A stretch of 64,000 bases of DNA, taken from contig CAWCGF010000003.1 of the NCBI GenBank assembly GCA_963794955.1, positions 124,001-188,000 of the forward strand, written 5' to 3'. This DNA is from JAFDVL01 sp963794955 (GTDB lineage Bacteria; Acidobacteriota; Blastocatellia; RBC074). Shown here piece by piece: positions 1 to 9,461 of the stretch; the stretch's first letter is position 1, and the number at the start of each line of letters is the position of its first letter. The notes under the pieces were generated by a model that saw nothing but the letters and a program-made list of their open reading frames with translations, had not been told where the DNA came from and ran no database searches. The position numbers and the translations under genes are program-made.

Positions 1-2
1 CA

Positions 3-929
3 GGCATTGACGGCTTATTGAAAGCGGTGCTGGTGCGCGAAGGCGAGCAAGTCCGAGCCGGGCAGGAGATAGCCATTATTGATTGCGCTGATTTGGAAGC
101 TGAACGGCAAGCAGCCTTGGCTGCAGCAGAAAGCGCCCGCCAAACACGCGCTCGGCTATTGCGTGGCAGTCGTACAGAAGAGCGGCGCGTTGCTGCGAGT
201 CAAACTATTGCAGCAGAAGCACGATTAATTCAAGCGCGGCAGTCGTTCGCAAGAACCGAAAAGCTGTTTCAATCAGGTGATATTTCCGCTGAAACTCATG
301 AACGGATCGCCCGTGATTTGCGTGTCGCCGAAGCAGCGATGACCGCAGCTACCGATCAGGAAAAACTCATAAATGCCGAGCCGCTCCCGGAAGAACTCGC
401 CAAAATCGAAGCCGATATTAAAGGAGCAGAAGAACGCATTCGTAACATTTCGGAACGGTTGAAGAAATGCTCCCTCAAATCGCCCATCGGTGGCAGCGTG
501 TTGCGTGTGCATGTGAAGCCAGGCGAGATGGTCAGCACGGTTTATCCGCAACCGATCATGAGCATCGCCGATACTTCCGTCTGGCGTGTGCGGGCCGAGG
601 TGGATGAGCGCGATTTGATGCGCATTCAAACCAGGCAGCCGGTTCTCATCCAATCAGATGCCTTCGCGGGCAATCAACTGCACGGCACGGTCGCCCAATT
701 GGGCGCGACAATGGGGCGCAAGCAAGTTCGCACAGGCGATCCAGCCGAAAAGAGCGACCGCGATATATTGGAAGTGCTAATTGATCTATCGCCAACTGAC
801 AGCAAGTTTCTTGTGGTCGGTTTACGTGTTACTGTCCAATTCCTGGTGCCCGCTCCTCTGCAAAACGGACACAAGACAGTGATGAGCAACACGGTGCTTG
901 CAATTCCTGTCATCACACCGGTTTGTTAG
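3..929 (+). CDS. HlyD-family efflux/secretion periplasmic adaptor, 5' partial
   Basis: This is the periplasmic adaptor subunit of a tripartite efflux or type I export pump, linking an inner-membrane transporter to an outer-membrane channel. The open frame runs in from the left edge, and the first residues (GIDGLLKAVLVREGEQVRAGQ region) look like the first half of a biotinyl/lipoyl hairpin, so the N-terminal membrane anchor lies outside the window. A long alpha-helical hairpin rich in A, E, R and Q follows (about residues 25-150). Then come the second lipoyl half (KSPIGGSVLRVHVKPGEMV) and a beta-barrel domain (VRAEVDERDLMRI...). The apparent TTG start at 18 is therefore probably internal. No transporter gene follows; the partner genes are presumably upstream. 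Family assignment is solid; substrate is unknown. Confidence 0.85.
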   Translation, partial: GIDGLLKAVLVREGEQVRAGQEIAIIDCADLEAERQAALAAAESARQTRARLLRGSRTEERRVAASQTIAAEARLIQARQSFARTEKLFQSGDISAETHERIARDLRVAEAAMTAATDQEKLINAEPLPEELAKIEADIKGAEERIRNISERLKKCSLKSPIGGSVLRVHVKPGEMVSTVYPQPIMSIADTSVWRVRAEVDERDLMRIQTRQPVLIQSDAFAGNQLHGTVAQLGATMGRKQVRTGDPAEKSDRDILEVLIDLSPTDSKFLVVGLRVTVQFLVPAPLQNGHKTVMSNTVLAIPVITPVC

Positions 930-946
930 CGATTGTAAAAAAGAAA

Positions 947-988
947 ATGCGCCAAGCTGCGAGCGGTCGTTCTCGCAGCTTGGCGCAT
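947..988 (-). terminator. Strong hairpin terminator for the minus-strand DUF5666 gene
   Basis: A perfect 17-bp stem (947-963 with 972-988) with an 8-nt loop lies between two convergent genes. Read on the minus strand, the stem is followed by a T-rich run (TTTTCTTTTTT), the layout of a Rho-independent terminator for the gene at 1047-3784. On the plus strand there is no T tract, but the hairpin may also stop the HlyD transcript. Confidence 0.8.
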
Positions 989-1046
989 TGCTGAGCGCCT
1001 GGCTCCCCTATCAGGTGCTCAGCACAGATTGCGATCTTTTCTTAAC

Positions 1047-3784
1047 TTACTGAATCGCAATCGTAACCTCATTGGCGCGGATCACATTGCCTTGTCCGTC
1101 GCTCACCTTCACCAGCAACGTGATGCTTTCGCCTGTAACCGCGTTATCCGGGATGCGGATATTCAATTGCTCGACTCCCACATACCTGGACTTTCCGGCG
1201 TATTCGACCTGCGCCTTCACGTCGCCAATCGTGACCTCGACATTTTCTGCCACGCCATTGCTGGAGTTGCCATCCGAATCCGGCGCGGCGCTGAAGCCCG
1301 TACCCCACAGCACCAGGTACAGCACCTCTCCGGCTTTGCGCACCAACGGAGCCGCTACGAATTTCTGCCGGTTTGCGTCGTAGCGCAGCAGCGGCTCTGT
1401 GACCTGTTCGCTATTGGCTTTGATGCGTGTTACGTAGCCCGCTGGAACGCCCTTGCCGTCAGCAGTGGCGGTGAACAAACTCGGTGCCGGGCCGGGCAGC
1501 GAGAGGGTGCCTTGTGCGACGACTTGATTGTCGCGCAGGACTTCGACTTTGGCTGTGCCAAATGCCGTGTTCTCAGGCACCTGGTAATTAACTTGCGTCG
1601 GCGAAACGAAGAACAGCGGAGCGGGTTTGCCATCCACCAACACCGTTATGTCGGCTAATGAGGTGGGCAGTGGCAGCGTCATTGCGATTTGCGTTTTGGT
1701 TGCCAGATTGCTGCCGAACGCAGCGATCAGCCCTTCCGCCGAACTTTCCTCCTGATAACCGCCCGCATTCAACGAAGTCAGGCGATTGATCGTTGTGAAG
1801 TTGCTGCTGCGTTTGAGTTCAATGGACACGGCGTCAATCGAACCATCGGCTTGCATTGCGCCCTTGACTTCGACCAGCGCACCGACGGCGATGTCCGCAT
1901 ATTCACGATGGAGGTCCGTGGTGCGGCTGACCCGTACCACGACGCGGTTATCCAGTTTCCAGTCGCCAACGAAGTTGCGCGTGTCGGGTAAGGCGCTGAT
2001 CGTGCCAACAATCTCGACAAACGTTGCCCCGGTGTCGCCGGTCGTTGCGCCTTTGATGTCGATTTTGACGGCATCAATCGAGCCATCGTCTTTCATGTAA
2101 CCTTTGATTTCCGCCAAGGCACCGACTGCTGCCAAGGGTGCGATTTGGTTCGATCTGGGTGCGCGTGAAGACGTGGATGGTTTTGTTGCCCACTGTCCAA
2201 TCACCAAGAAAGCCACGGTTCGCTGGCAGGCTCTTGATCGTGTCGTAGAAGCGCACGAAAGCGATGGCCGCATCTCCTGTGTCCACATCCTTTTTGACTG
2301 TGATGGCCGTAGCATCAATTCCGCCATCAGAGCGGCGGTTGCCTTCCACTTCGACCAATGCGCGCAAGGCGATTTTGCCCTGTTCCTGATTGAGCTTGGT
2401 CTCCTGTGCGACGAACACTTTAGCTCCACGCACCGCCCATTCTCCGACAAAATTCTCGGTATTGGGCAACCGCAAAATCATGGTCACGAATTTAATATAA
2501 CCACCCTGCGAGCTGTCACGGGTTTTGACCGCAATCTTGACCGCTTCCGAGATGCCATCCGCTTTGACGATGGCTACAACTTCGACGGTTACCCCAGCGG
2601 CAAACGCTGCCAATTCATTCCCAAATGCTGTTGTTGCCACGACATTCAATTTGATGCCGCCAACATTCCAGCCGCCAATTTGGCCCCTGGTTCCCGGCAG
2701 GCTTTTGATGATGCCGAAGAAGCGGCGATAGCCCGGCGTATCGCGGTCAGGATCAGGCGAACCAACAACAATCTTACTGGCATTTACAGAACGATCCATT
2801 TGCACAATGCCTTCGACCGCGACCTGCGAACCCACTTTGACTGGGCCGTAGGGATTGCTCAGGCGGGTCGTTCGGATGACGTGAACCGTACGCCCGCTGA
2901 TTTTCCAATCGCCAATTTGATTGGTCGTGTTGGGCAGGCTTTCGACGGTGCCGCGAAACGCGACTTCGGTGGGTTCTGGTTGTGGGGTCGCAACGGTTTC
3001 GATTTCCAGTGCATTGAGCGATTTATCAGACTGGACTACGCCCACGACTTTGACCGTCACACCGATGGCCACTTCGCCGTTGGTCTGATTGATGCGGGTA
3101 GTTGTTGTGACGTGAACAACCCGACCACTGACTTTCCAATCGCCGACGCGTCCGCGTGTGTTTGGCAATTCTTCCACTTTGCCCAGTATCCTGGTATCAG
3201 GAGTCGTGTTCGCCTGGGTTTCGATTTTAACTGCATTGATGGAGCCGTTGCTTTGCAGCAATCCTTCCACCTTGACCGTCACGCCTACTGCGACCGGACT
3301 ATTTTCCTGTTGGATTACCGTCGTGGCAGAGACGTGAATAATTCTGCCTCCTACTTTCCAGTCGCCGATGCGTCCGCGCGTGCTGGGAAGTTCTTCAACA
3401 TTTCCCGTGACGCTTATTTCGCTACGGCTCGTGGTGCTGGGCGCGAGTTTGACTGTGAGATTTGTCGCACTGATCGTGCGGTCGCTGTTGACGGCGCCTT
3501 TGACCTCGATGTAGGCACCAATGGCGATGGGACTGTTGTTCCGTGTTGACGACCGTCTTGGCCGAAACGCGTATGGTGCGACCACCAACTGTCCAGTCGC
3601 CCAGGAAATTTGCTGTTGTCGGCAAGGCGCTGATCGTGCCGTTAAATTCCAGTTCACTGCTGGTGATCTGTGCCTGCGCGGGGGTGGGCAGCATCGGAAC
3701 CAGTCCGATGAGTAATAGGAAAATGGCGAAAATTGCTTTCAGGGGTTGCCCCTGTGAAGATGTGTGTGGATTTTTCGTATTCAT
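1047..3784 (-). CDS. Secreted DUF5666-repeat protein with TIGR03437 C-terminus, two apparent frameshifts
   Basis: One ancestral gene is spread over three reading frames. The first frame starts at 3784 (MNTKNPHTSS...) with a signal peptide ending near AQAQ. About nine repeats of ~70 residues follow, each with a pattern like SLPNT...IGDWKVSGR.VHV...VGV.VKVEG....DGS.NA..I, which fits DUF5666. The C-terminal ~230 residues carry the TIGR03437 signature (AAFGSNLA..., LFFVSPTQVNYQVP, YLVLWGTGF). The frame changes near 3538-3543 and again near 2125-2150. In both cases skipping one base restores the repeat, and the total of 2738 nt minus 2 is divisible by three. The repeat pattern continues in register across both breaks, so this is a recent lesion or a sequence error, not two genes. 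Function is unknown; such proteins are exported. Confidence 0.8.
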
Positions 3785-4273
3785 GTTTTACCTCTGGTTG
3801 TGTGGTTTGATTGCCGGTCAATGCGAGCGGGCACTCTCCCCTTTACTATACAACCGCTGTGCCGGAACTACGACCGCTTGGAAATCATTGTGTAAGTACT
3901 TGCGAAAAGACGCCATTACAGTTGAAGGCTCCGAGGCGATTTGGCAGCTTGTTGGTTAGCATTAGTGCGAACAAAGCTTCGCACTCTGTGTGCGCACGCG
4001 TGTGCATGTTCTGTTTGTGGAAAATAAGTGCTTACGATAGCAGCAAGTTAAGCTATAGTGCGAACTGCCGTTCGCGGTGCGAATCCTGCCTCACACCTTT
4101 TAGACTAGAGACAGATGATGCCTCCAACGGCGAAGCGTTGCCACCATTACGGTTAGCCGATGGGATGCCGTGTGCAATGCGAAAATAAAAGTTGGCACAT
4201 TGGTTGCTATCTGCGTTGAAGGGGATGAATGGAAATTCATCCAGGTAGTATTCCTCACAAGGCAAGGGACAAC
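3785..4273. other. Divergent intergenic region with repeated GTGCGAA motif
   Basis: This gap of about 490 bp separates the divergent DUF5666 and S8 protease genes and should hold both promoters. The heptamer GTGCGAA occurs directly at 3965, 4058 and 4077. The first copy pairs with TTCGCAC at 3978 as a small hairpin, and a partial inverted copy lies at 4071. The repeats could be operator sites or simply small hairpins. I see no convincing gene here. Confidence 0.35.
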
Positions 4274-6253
4274 ATGAAACTTAGCAGATGGTTTTCTCAC
4301 TCAATTCCTTACGTGCTCCTCACCGCCCTCTGTTGGGGCAACATTGTGTTGCCGGTCGCGCAAGCGCAAGATCACACCAGCCGCGAGCGTCGCTCCAGTG
4401 AGCAGCGCAGCCCACAAAGCCGTACAGCCGTCGAAGCAGAAGGGCGAAAACTTTCCGATGACCTGAAAGTCCGGCTCAGAGATGGTGCCTCAGCGCGCGT
4501 CAAAGTTGTGTTGCAATTCAACGGAACTCTCAGTTCCACGACACAATCGCTACTCAATCAGGCAGGGATTATTAGCCGGGACAAAGACCGCTTTGAGCGT
4601 CTGGCCGCCCGCACTGTAGAAGTTCCCAAAAGCGTGGTAACCCAGCTTGCAGCGCAAAGCGATGTCAATTTTCTTTCGTTGGATCAAGAAGTGCGCTCAA
4701 TGGGGCATCTCTCGGCCACGACGGGCGCGGATGTTGCACGCGGCCTGAGTCGTGGCATCGTGAGCAGTGATCTGGATGGCACGGGGATCGGCATTGCCAT
4801 TGTGGATTCCGGCATTGACCGCGCGCACCATTCTTTTCTGGATCGGCGTGGCAACCGTCGCCTTATCGGGGGGCTGGATTTTACGGATGTCGAGATCGCC
4901 AGGCCGGAAGCGGATTTTTATGGCCACGGCACGCATGTCGCTTCTGTGGCGGCAGGCAATGGCCTCATCGCTGCCAACGCTTATCTGGGCATCGCGCCGA
5001 ATGCCCATTTGCTGAACCTGCGCGTGCTCGATGAGGAAGGGAAGGGCACCGTGACAAATGTGTTACGTGCCTTGGAATGGCTCTTGACCAATCACCGTGC
5101 GTACAACATTCGGGTCGTCAATCTGAGCTTGGGCGCGCCTGCGGTAGATTCTTACCGCAACGATCCGATTTGCCGTGCCGTGCGCAAATTAGTAGACGCA
5201 GGTGTCGTTGTCATCGCTGCCGCAGGCAATAACGGCAAGGATAAAGACGGCAATAAAGTGTATGGCTTGATTCACTCGCCGGGCAATGAACCCTCGGCGA
5301 TCACCGTTGGGGCCACCAATACATTCGGCACGGATGCGCGCGCCGATGACAATGTGGCCAGCTTTAGCTCACGTGGCCCTACGCGCAGTTTTTGGACGGA
5401 TGCCAACCAGATCAAGCACTACGACAACCTCATCAAACCCGACCTAATTGCCCCCGGCAACAAAGTGATTGCGGCACAAGCCGTGAATAATGTCCTCGTC
5501 AGGCAAAACCCGGAGCTGGATGCGAACGTGACCCGCGACAGCGCGCGCGAGATGATGACGATGAGTGGCACCTCTGTCGCGGCTCCCGTCGTGGCGGGCG
5601 CGGTGGCCTTAATGCTACAAGCCAATCCCACGCTCACGCCCAATTTGGTCAAAGCCATTTTGATGTACACCGCACAACCGCTCGTGGGCTTCAATCTGCT
5701 GGATCAAGGCGCAGGACAACTCAATCTCGAAGGGGCAACACGGTTGGCGAAATTGGTGCGGACGGATTTGAATGCTGCCACACCGCTCGGTTCTTCGTTG
5801 CTGACAAATACGAATAATCTGATTTTGCAATCTACGATCAGTGGCTTCAGCTTCCCCTGGGCGCGCGGCATTTTAGTAGATCATACATTTGCGACGGGCG
5901 ATGATTTGCTGACGAAATGGCAAAAGACTTATAACCTGGGCGAGTTGCTGACGAGTGGCATCATCTTCAGCGACGGCATTATTTCCAGTGACCGCTCAGT
6001 TTGGACGAGTGGCATTATTTTTAGTGATAACATTTTCGTCAGCAACGGCCTGTCACTCGGAAACGGCAATTTTTTCAGTAGTGCGGGCATCATTTTTAGT
6101 GACGGTATTATCTTCAGCGACGGCATCATTTTTAGTGACGGTATTATCTTCAGCGATATCTTTGTGCAGGCGGAATCCGCGATGAAAAGTGGTGACGCGA
6201 CGACAGCAATGGCGGTTGCGCTGGATGATGGAAAGGATAATACGGGTTATTGA
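4274..6253 (+). CDS. Secreted subtilisin-like (S8) serine protease with GIIFSD-repeat tail
   Basis: An exported serine endopeptidase of family S8. I start it at 4274 because MKLSRWFSHS...LPVAQAQ is a clean signal peptide; an in-frame ATG at 4229 would add 15 non-signal residues. A propeptide-like region (about 55-145) precedes the catalytic domain. The triad is visible as Asp178 (AIVDSGID), His218 (YGHGTHVAS) and Ser434 (MSGTSVAAP), with oxyanion Asn319 (AAAGNN). After the catalytic domain (ending near 500) comes a tail with seven complete or near-complete copies of the hexapeptide GIIFSD, four of them strictly tandem. The tail ends in a short non-repetitive stretch. The tail is not part of any S8 domain and may be a surface or assembly segment. 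The gene lies divergent from the DUF5666 gene. Confidence 0.9.
   Translation: MKLSRWFSHSIPYVLLTALCWGNIVLPVAQAQDHTSRERRSSEQRSPQSRTAVEAEGRKLSDDLKVRLRDGASARVKVVLQFNGTLSSTTQSLLNQAGIISRDKDRFERLAARTVEVPKSVVTQLAAQSDVNFLSLDQEVRSMGHLSATTGADVARGLSRGIVSSDLDGTGIGIAIVDSGIDRAHHSFLDRRGNRRLIGGLDFTDVEIARPEADFYGHGTHVASVAAGNGLIAANAYLGIAPNAHLLNLRVLDEEGKGTVTNVLRALEWLLTNHRAYNIRVVNLSLGAPAVDSYRNDPICRAVRKLVDAGVVVIAAAGNNGKDKDGNKVYGLIHSPGNEPSAITVGATNTFGTDARADDNVASFSSRGPTRSFWTDANQIKHYDNLIKPDLIAPGNKVIAAQAVNNVLVRQNPELDANVTRDSAREMMTMSGTSVAAPVVAGAVALMLQANPTLTPNLVKAILMYTAQPLVGFNLLDQGAGQLNLEGATRLAKLVRTDLNAATPLGSSLLTNTNNLILQSTISGFSFPWARGILVDHTFATGDDLLTKWQKTYNLGELLTSGIIFSDGIISSDRSVWTSGIIFSDNIFVSNGLSLGNGNFFSSAGIIFSDGIIFSDGIIFSDGIIFSDIFVQAESAMKSGDATTAMAVALDDGKDNTGY
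6086..6157 (+). repeat. 36-bp tandem duplication inside the protease tail
   Basis: Two consecutive 36-bp units (6086-6121 and 6122-6157) are identical except for the last base. Each encodes two GIIFSD hexapeptides with alternating codon choice, so the duplication is recent at DNA level and extends an older protein-level repeat. Confidence 0.85.
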
Positions 6254-6330
6254 TTGGTCATTGGTTATTGGTCATTGGTTAGCGCGTATCCTAATGCTCG
6301 GCTAATGACTACTGACCAATGGCAAGTGAC
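6254..6330. repeat. Intergenic inverted-repeat element with TTGGTCATTGGT motif
   Basis: The gap between the protease and the regulator consists of ATTGGTCATTGGT repeats followed, after a short spacer, by the complementary motif ACTGACCAATGG and CAAGTGACA. The same two motifs bracket the pyrR-pyrB gap (27259-27375). It may act as a terminator hairpin. Confidence 0.5.
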
Positions 6331-6338
6331 ATTTCCTC

Positions 6339-9300
6339 ATGAACAATCGTTCCCTCAAACCTCACTCTGAACTACCCAAACGCAAGACAAAATTAAGTCT
6401 GGTCAGTTTTCAACCACTCGCTGCAACTGCGGCGGAACGAAAGTTGGAAGTGGTTCGCCTGCTACTGGATCAAGGCCGCGCAAAAGAAGCGCAACAACAA
6501 CTAGCCACCTTGCTTAAGCCCGGCAAAAACGTTCGCCATGGTGATTCGACGCTGGTCAATGCGCGTTGTGCGTTGTCGCTCTCGCTGGAAATGCAGGGGC
6601 GTTACCGGGAATCGCTCGAAGCTGTTGCCGCTTACGAAGCGAACGAAGCGCGTGAAGGGCTGGACGCCGAGGCCTTGGCGTGCGTACGTGTGCATCTGGG
6701 ACTCGCCTATCAATACACGGGCGATCATCCGAAAGCCGTAGCGATTCTCAACACTGCCTTGCGCGAGGCGATAGAGAATCAATCCGATGCGCAATGCGGC
6801 AGTGTCTACGTTGCCCTCGCCCGCGTCTATCGCAGCATCAACGAATACACGATTGCGCGCGGTCACGCGAATCAGGCCTTGGAGCATTTTCGCGCGATTG
6901 GCGATTGGCGCGGAATGGCCGAAGCCTATTTCGGACTCGCCCTCGCCAATGTTTTTGCCGGCCAATGGGAAGCAGGGCTGGAAAACCTGGAGCAGGCGCG
7001 TTCGTTGATTGGCGAGCATCCCGCCACGTATTTGCTCGGCAAAATTCACACGAATATGGCCGGCGCATGCTGGTTCCTGAAGCGACCGCAAGAAGGCATC
7101 AGCTACCTGGAAAAGGCCGTAGATTATTACGACCGCACCGAACACAAAGCCAACGCAATGGATGGCTATAACAACCTGGGCGAAACGTTGATGCTGGTGG
7201 GCGAATGGGATCGTGCGCAAAAGGCGCTTGAACGTGCCCTTGCCTTGGCGCAGGAGATTGATAATCGCCCTGCGGCGGTGGCAGCGGTGCTGGATTCACT
7301 CGGCAAATTGCAAATGTTGCGTGGCAACTTATCCGAGGCGCAGGCATTGCTTGAGCAAGCCGTCGCTACTGCAACGAATCACGGCAATAAATGGTACGAA
7401 GGACAGGCAATTCGCACGCTGAGTCAATGTTTATTGGCCAATGGTGAGATTGCGTTGGCGTTGGAGAAGGCCCGGCAAGCCTTCACACTCGGCGAAAAGA
7501 TTGGTGATCGGCAGGCCATTTGCGAGTCGCGGTTGTTGTTGGGCGAGGCCTTTCTATGCGAAGGACAACTAGATAAAAGCGCGGCAGAATTGCAGATCGT
7601 TTTTGCAGAAACGAAAGATTCCTCGGATGATTTAGCGATTGCTGGCAATGCCCATCGGTTGAATGGGATGCTGGCGTTGGCGCAGCAAGACAATGCGCGC
7701 GCGGTGAATTATTTCGGGCGCTGCATCTCGGTGTTTGAAATGCTCGGCGATGTGTATCGGTCGGCACGGGCGCATTATTGGCAAGGCCGTGCTTACGCGC
7801 AAACGCAACCGCAACGCGCGCGGGAGCATCTGCAGCAAGCCATCAGTGCTTTCCAAAAACTGGGCGCAACCTTGGCGCTGGCGGAGACGGAAGCCGCCCT
7901 GGCAGCGCTCAATCAAACTCCTGCCTTACGACAAGATGAAGTTGCTTCGCTGATTCAGATGCTCACGTTGCGCTTGTCAGAGGCGACGGCGTCCCGCGAA
8001 TTATTGCTGCGCGAATTAGGCGCAGTGATTCGTGAAGAAACAGCGGCGCAGCAGCTTTTGATCTTTGAGCCAGCCGCGAATGCCAGTCAGAAAATTGTTG
8101 TGGCCAGTGGTTGGACAGAAGAGGAAAGTCATAATTTGCTGGCTGTCATTCATGAGGCGGCGGATGAAGATGAGCAGGAAATTGTGACACGCAAACTTGC
8201 TTTGACAATGATTCGGCTCAGCCCGACAAAAGCGGCGGCGGCGACGATCCTGCTTGCGCCACCTGATTCTGCGATTTTGCCGTTTGGGCTTTCGCTCGAA
8301 TCCCTGTTGCGCGTCGTGGAATTGGGGCTGAACACCTGTGCCTTACACGAAAAAGTGGCGGACGGGTCGGATACACAAGTAGCTTCAGCGGCAGCCAAGC
8401 AAAGTCTGATGCCGGGCTTTATTCATTCGAGTCCGGCGATGTTGCGCCTGGTGGATGAAATCTACAAAATACGCTCTTCGGATGTGACGGCGCTGGTAAC
8501 AGGCGAATCCGGCACGGGGAAGGAACTCGTTGCGCGGGCGATTCACGCGCATTCCTCACGCCGCGCCAAAGTGTTCGTGCCGTTCAATTGCACGGCGGTG
8601 CCAAAAGAGCTTTCAGACGCGTTTTTATTTGGCTACAAACGCGGCGCGTTTACCGGAGCGGTGGCGGATTCGGCAGGTGTGATTCGGGCGGCGACAGGCG
8701 GAACTTTGTTTTTGGATGAAGTCGGAGATTTACCGTTGGAGATTCAGCCCAAGCTGTTACGCTTTTTGCAGGAAGGCGAAATCCAACCGCTCGGCGAACA
8801 GCGTCCGATCAAAGTGGATGTGCGCGTGATTGCGGCGACGAATTCTGAGCTGGAAGAAATGGTAGCAGCGGGACGATTCCGCGAAGATTTATATTACCGG
8901 TTGAATGTGATTCGTTTGCGGGTTCCCCCCTTGCGCGAACGGCGTTCAGAGGTGCCGGCCATCGTGAATTACTACGTCAAACATTACTCCGACAAGTTCG
9001 GACGACGCGATATTCAAATCAGCCCACAAGCCTTGGATTTGCTGATGGTGTATGACTGGCCGGGCAATGTGCGACAACTCACCAATGAAATTCAGCGCCT
9101 CATCGCGCGCACCGAAGATGGCAGCTTGATTTCGCCCGAACTGCTTTCGCCTGAACTGCGCCGCAACAATGCCTTTGCTGCAACTTCCTCGTCGTTGACC
9201 ACTGGCACAACCCTCTCTCCACAGTTCTGGGAAAACATGACGATGAACGATGCCGTGGAGCAGTTCAAGCAATATGTCCTGAGCGAAACCTTACGGAAAA

Positions 9301-9398
9301 ACGGCGGCAACGTTTCGCGCACGGCGCGTGAATTGGGGATGACGCGGCGCGGCTTGCAATTGATGCTGGTGCGTTATCGGCTGAATAGTGTGGGATAA
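6339..9398 (+). CDS. TPR-repeat sigma-54-dependent transcriptional activator
   Basis: A bacterial enhancer-binding protein that drives sigma-54 RNA polymerase. The N-terminal half (about residues 25-520) is a run of TPR helices (for example LGLAYQYTGDHPKAVAIL and YNNLGETLMLVGEWDRAQ). A region of about 150 residues follows that could be a degenerate GAF-like sensor. The AAA+ domain has Walker A GESGTGKE (about 722), the intact sigma-54 contact loop GAFTGA (769-774) and Walker B GGTLFLDE (about 787). A Fis-type HTH (GGNVSRTARELGMTRRGLQL) closes the protein. There is no receiver domain, so it is probably controlled by a ligand or partner bound to the TPR array instead of by phosphorylation. Targets are unknown; it sits 64 bp before a MacB-type permease on the same strand. 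Confidence 0.9.
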   Translation: MNNRSLKPHSELPKRKTKLSLVSFQPLAATAAERKLEVVRLLLDQGRAKEAQQQLATLLKPGKNVRHGDSTLVNARCALSLSLEMQGRYRESLEAVAAYEANEAREGLDAEALACVRVHLGLAYQYTGDHPKAVAILNTALREAIENQSDAQCGSVYVALARVYRSINEYTIARGHANQALEHFRAIGDWRGMAEAYFGLALANVFAGQWEAGLENLEQARSLIGEHPATYLLGKIHTNMAGACWFLKRPQEGISYLEKAVDYYDRTEHKANAMDGYNNLGETLMLVGEWDRAQKALERALALAQEIDNRPAAVAAVLDSLGKLQMLRGNLSEAQALLEQAVATATNHGNKWYEGQAIRTLSQCLLANGEIALALEKARQAFTLGEKIGDRQAICESRLLLGEAFLCEGQLDKSAAELQIVFAETKDSSDDLAIAGNAHRLNGMLALAQQDNARAVNYFGRCISVFEMLGDVYRSARAHYWQGRAYAQTQPQRAREHLQQAISAFQKLGATLALAETEAALAALNQTPALRQDEVASLIQMLTLRLSEATASRELLLRELGAVIREETAAQQLLIFEPAANASQKIVVASGWTEEESHNLLAVIHEAADEDEQEIVTRKLALTMIRLSPTKAAAATILLAPPDSAILPFGLSLESLLRVVELGLNTCALHEKVADGSDTQVASAAAKQSLMPGFIHSSPAMLRLVDEIYKIRSSDVTALVTGESGTGKELVARAIHAHSSRRAKVFVPFNCTAVPKELSDAFLFGYKRGAFTGAVADSAGVIRAATGGTLFLDEVGDLPLEIQPKLLRFLQEGEIQPLGEQRPIKVDVRVIAATNSELEEMVAAGRFREDLYYRLNVIRLRVPPLRERRSEVPAIVNYYVKHYSDKFGRRDIQISPQALDLLMVYDWPGNVRQLTNEIQRLIARTEDGSLISPELLSPELRRNNAFAATSSSLTTGTTLSPQFWENMTMNDAVEQFKQYVLSETLRKNGGNVSRTARELGMTRRGLQLMLVRYRLNSVG

Positions 9399-9461
9399 GG
9401 TTGCCCTCTCTTTCCTCTCTGCGCTTCCTTCAGTTACTATGGCAAGCGAAAGGCTCGCCCT

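Noticed and set aside
2104..3549. Long plus-strand open frame (481 codons) opposite the DUF5666 gene
   Set aside because: It is antisense to a gene with clear repeats and signal peptide; its translation is rich in Arg/His/Cys/Phe without any domain, and its length reflects the codon bias of the repeats.
5950..6160. CRISPR-like array
   Set aside because: The repeats are contiguous, in frame and encode GIIFSD peptides; there are no spacers and no cas genes.
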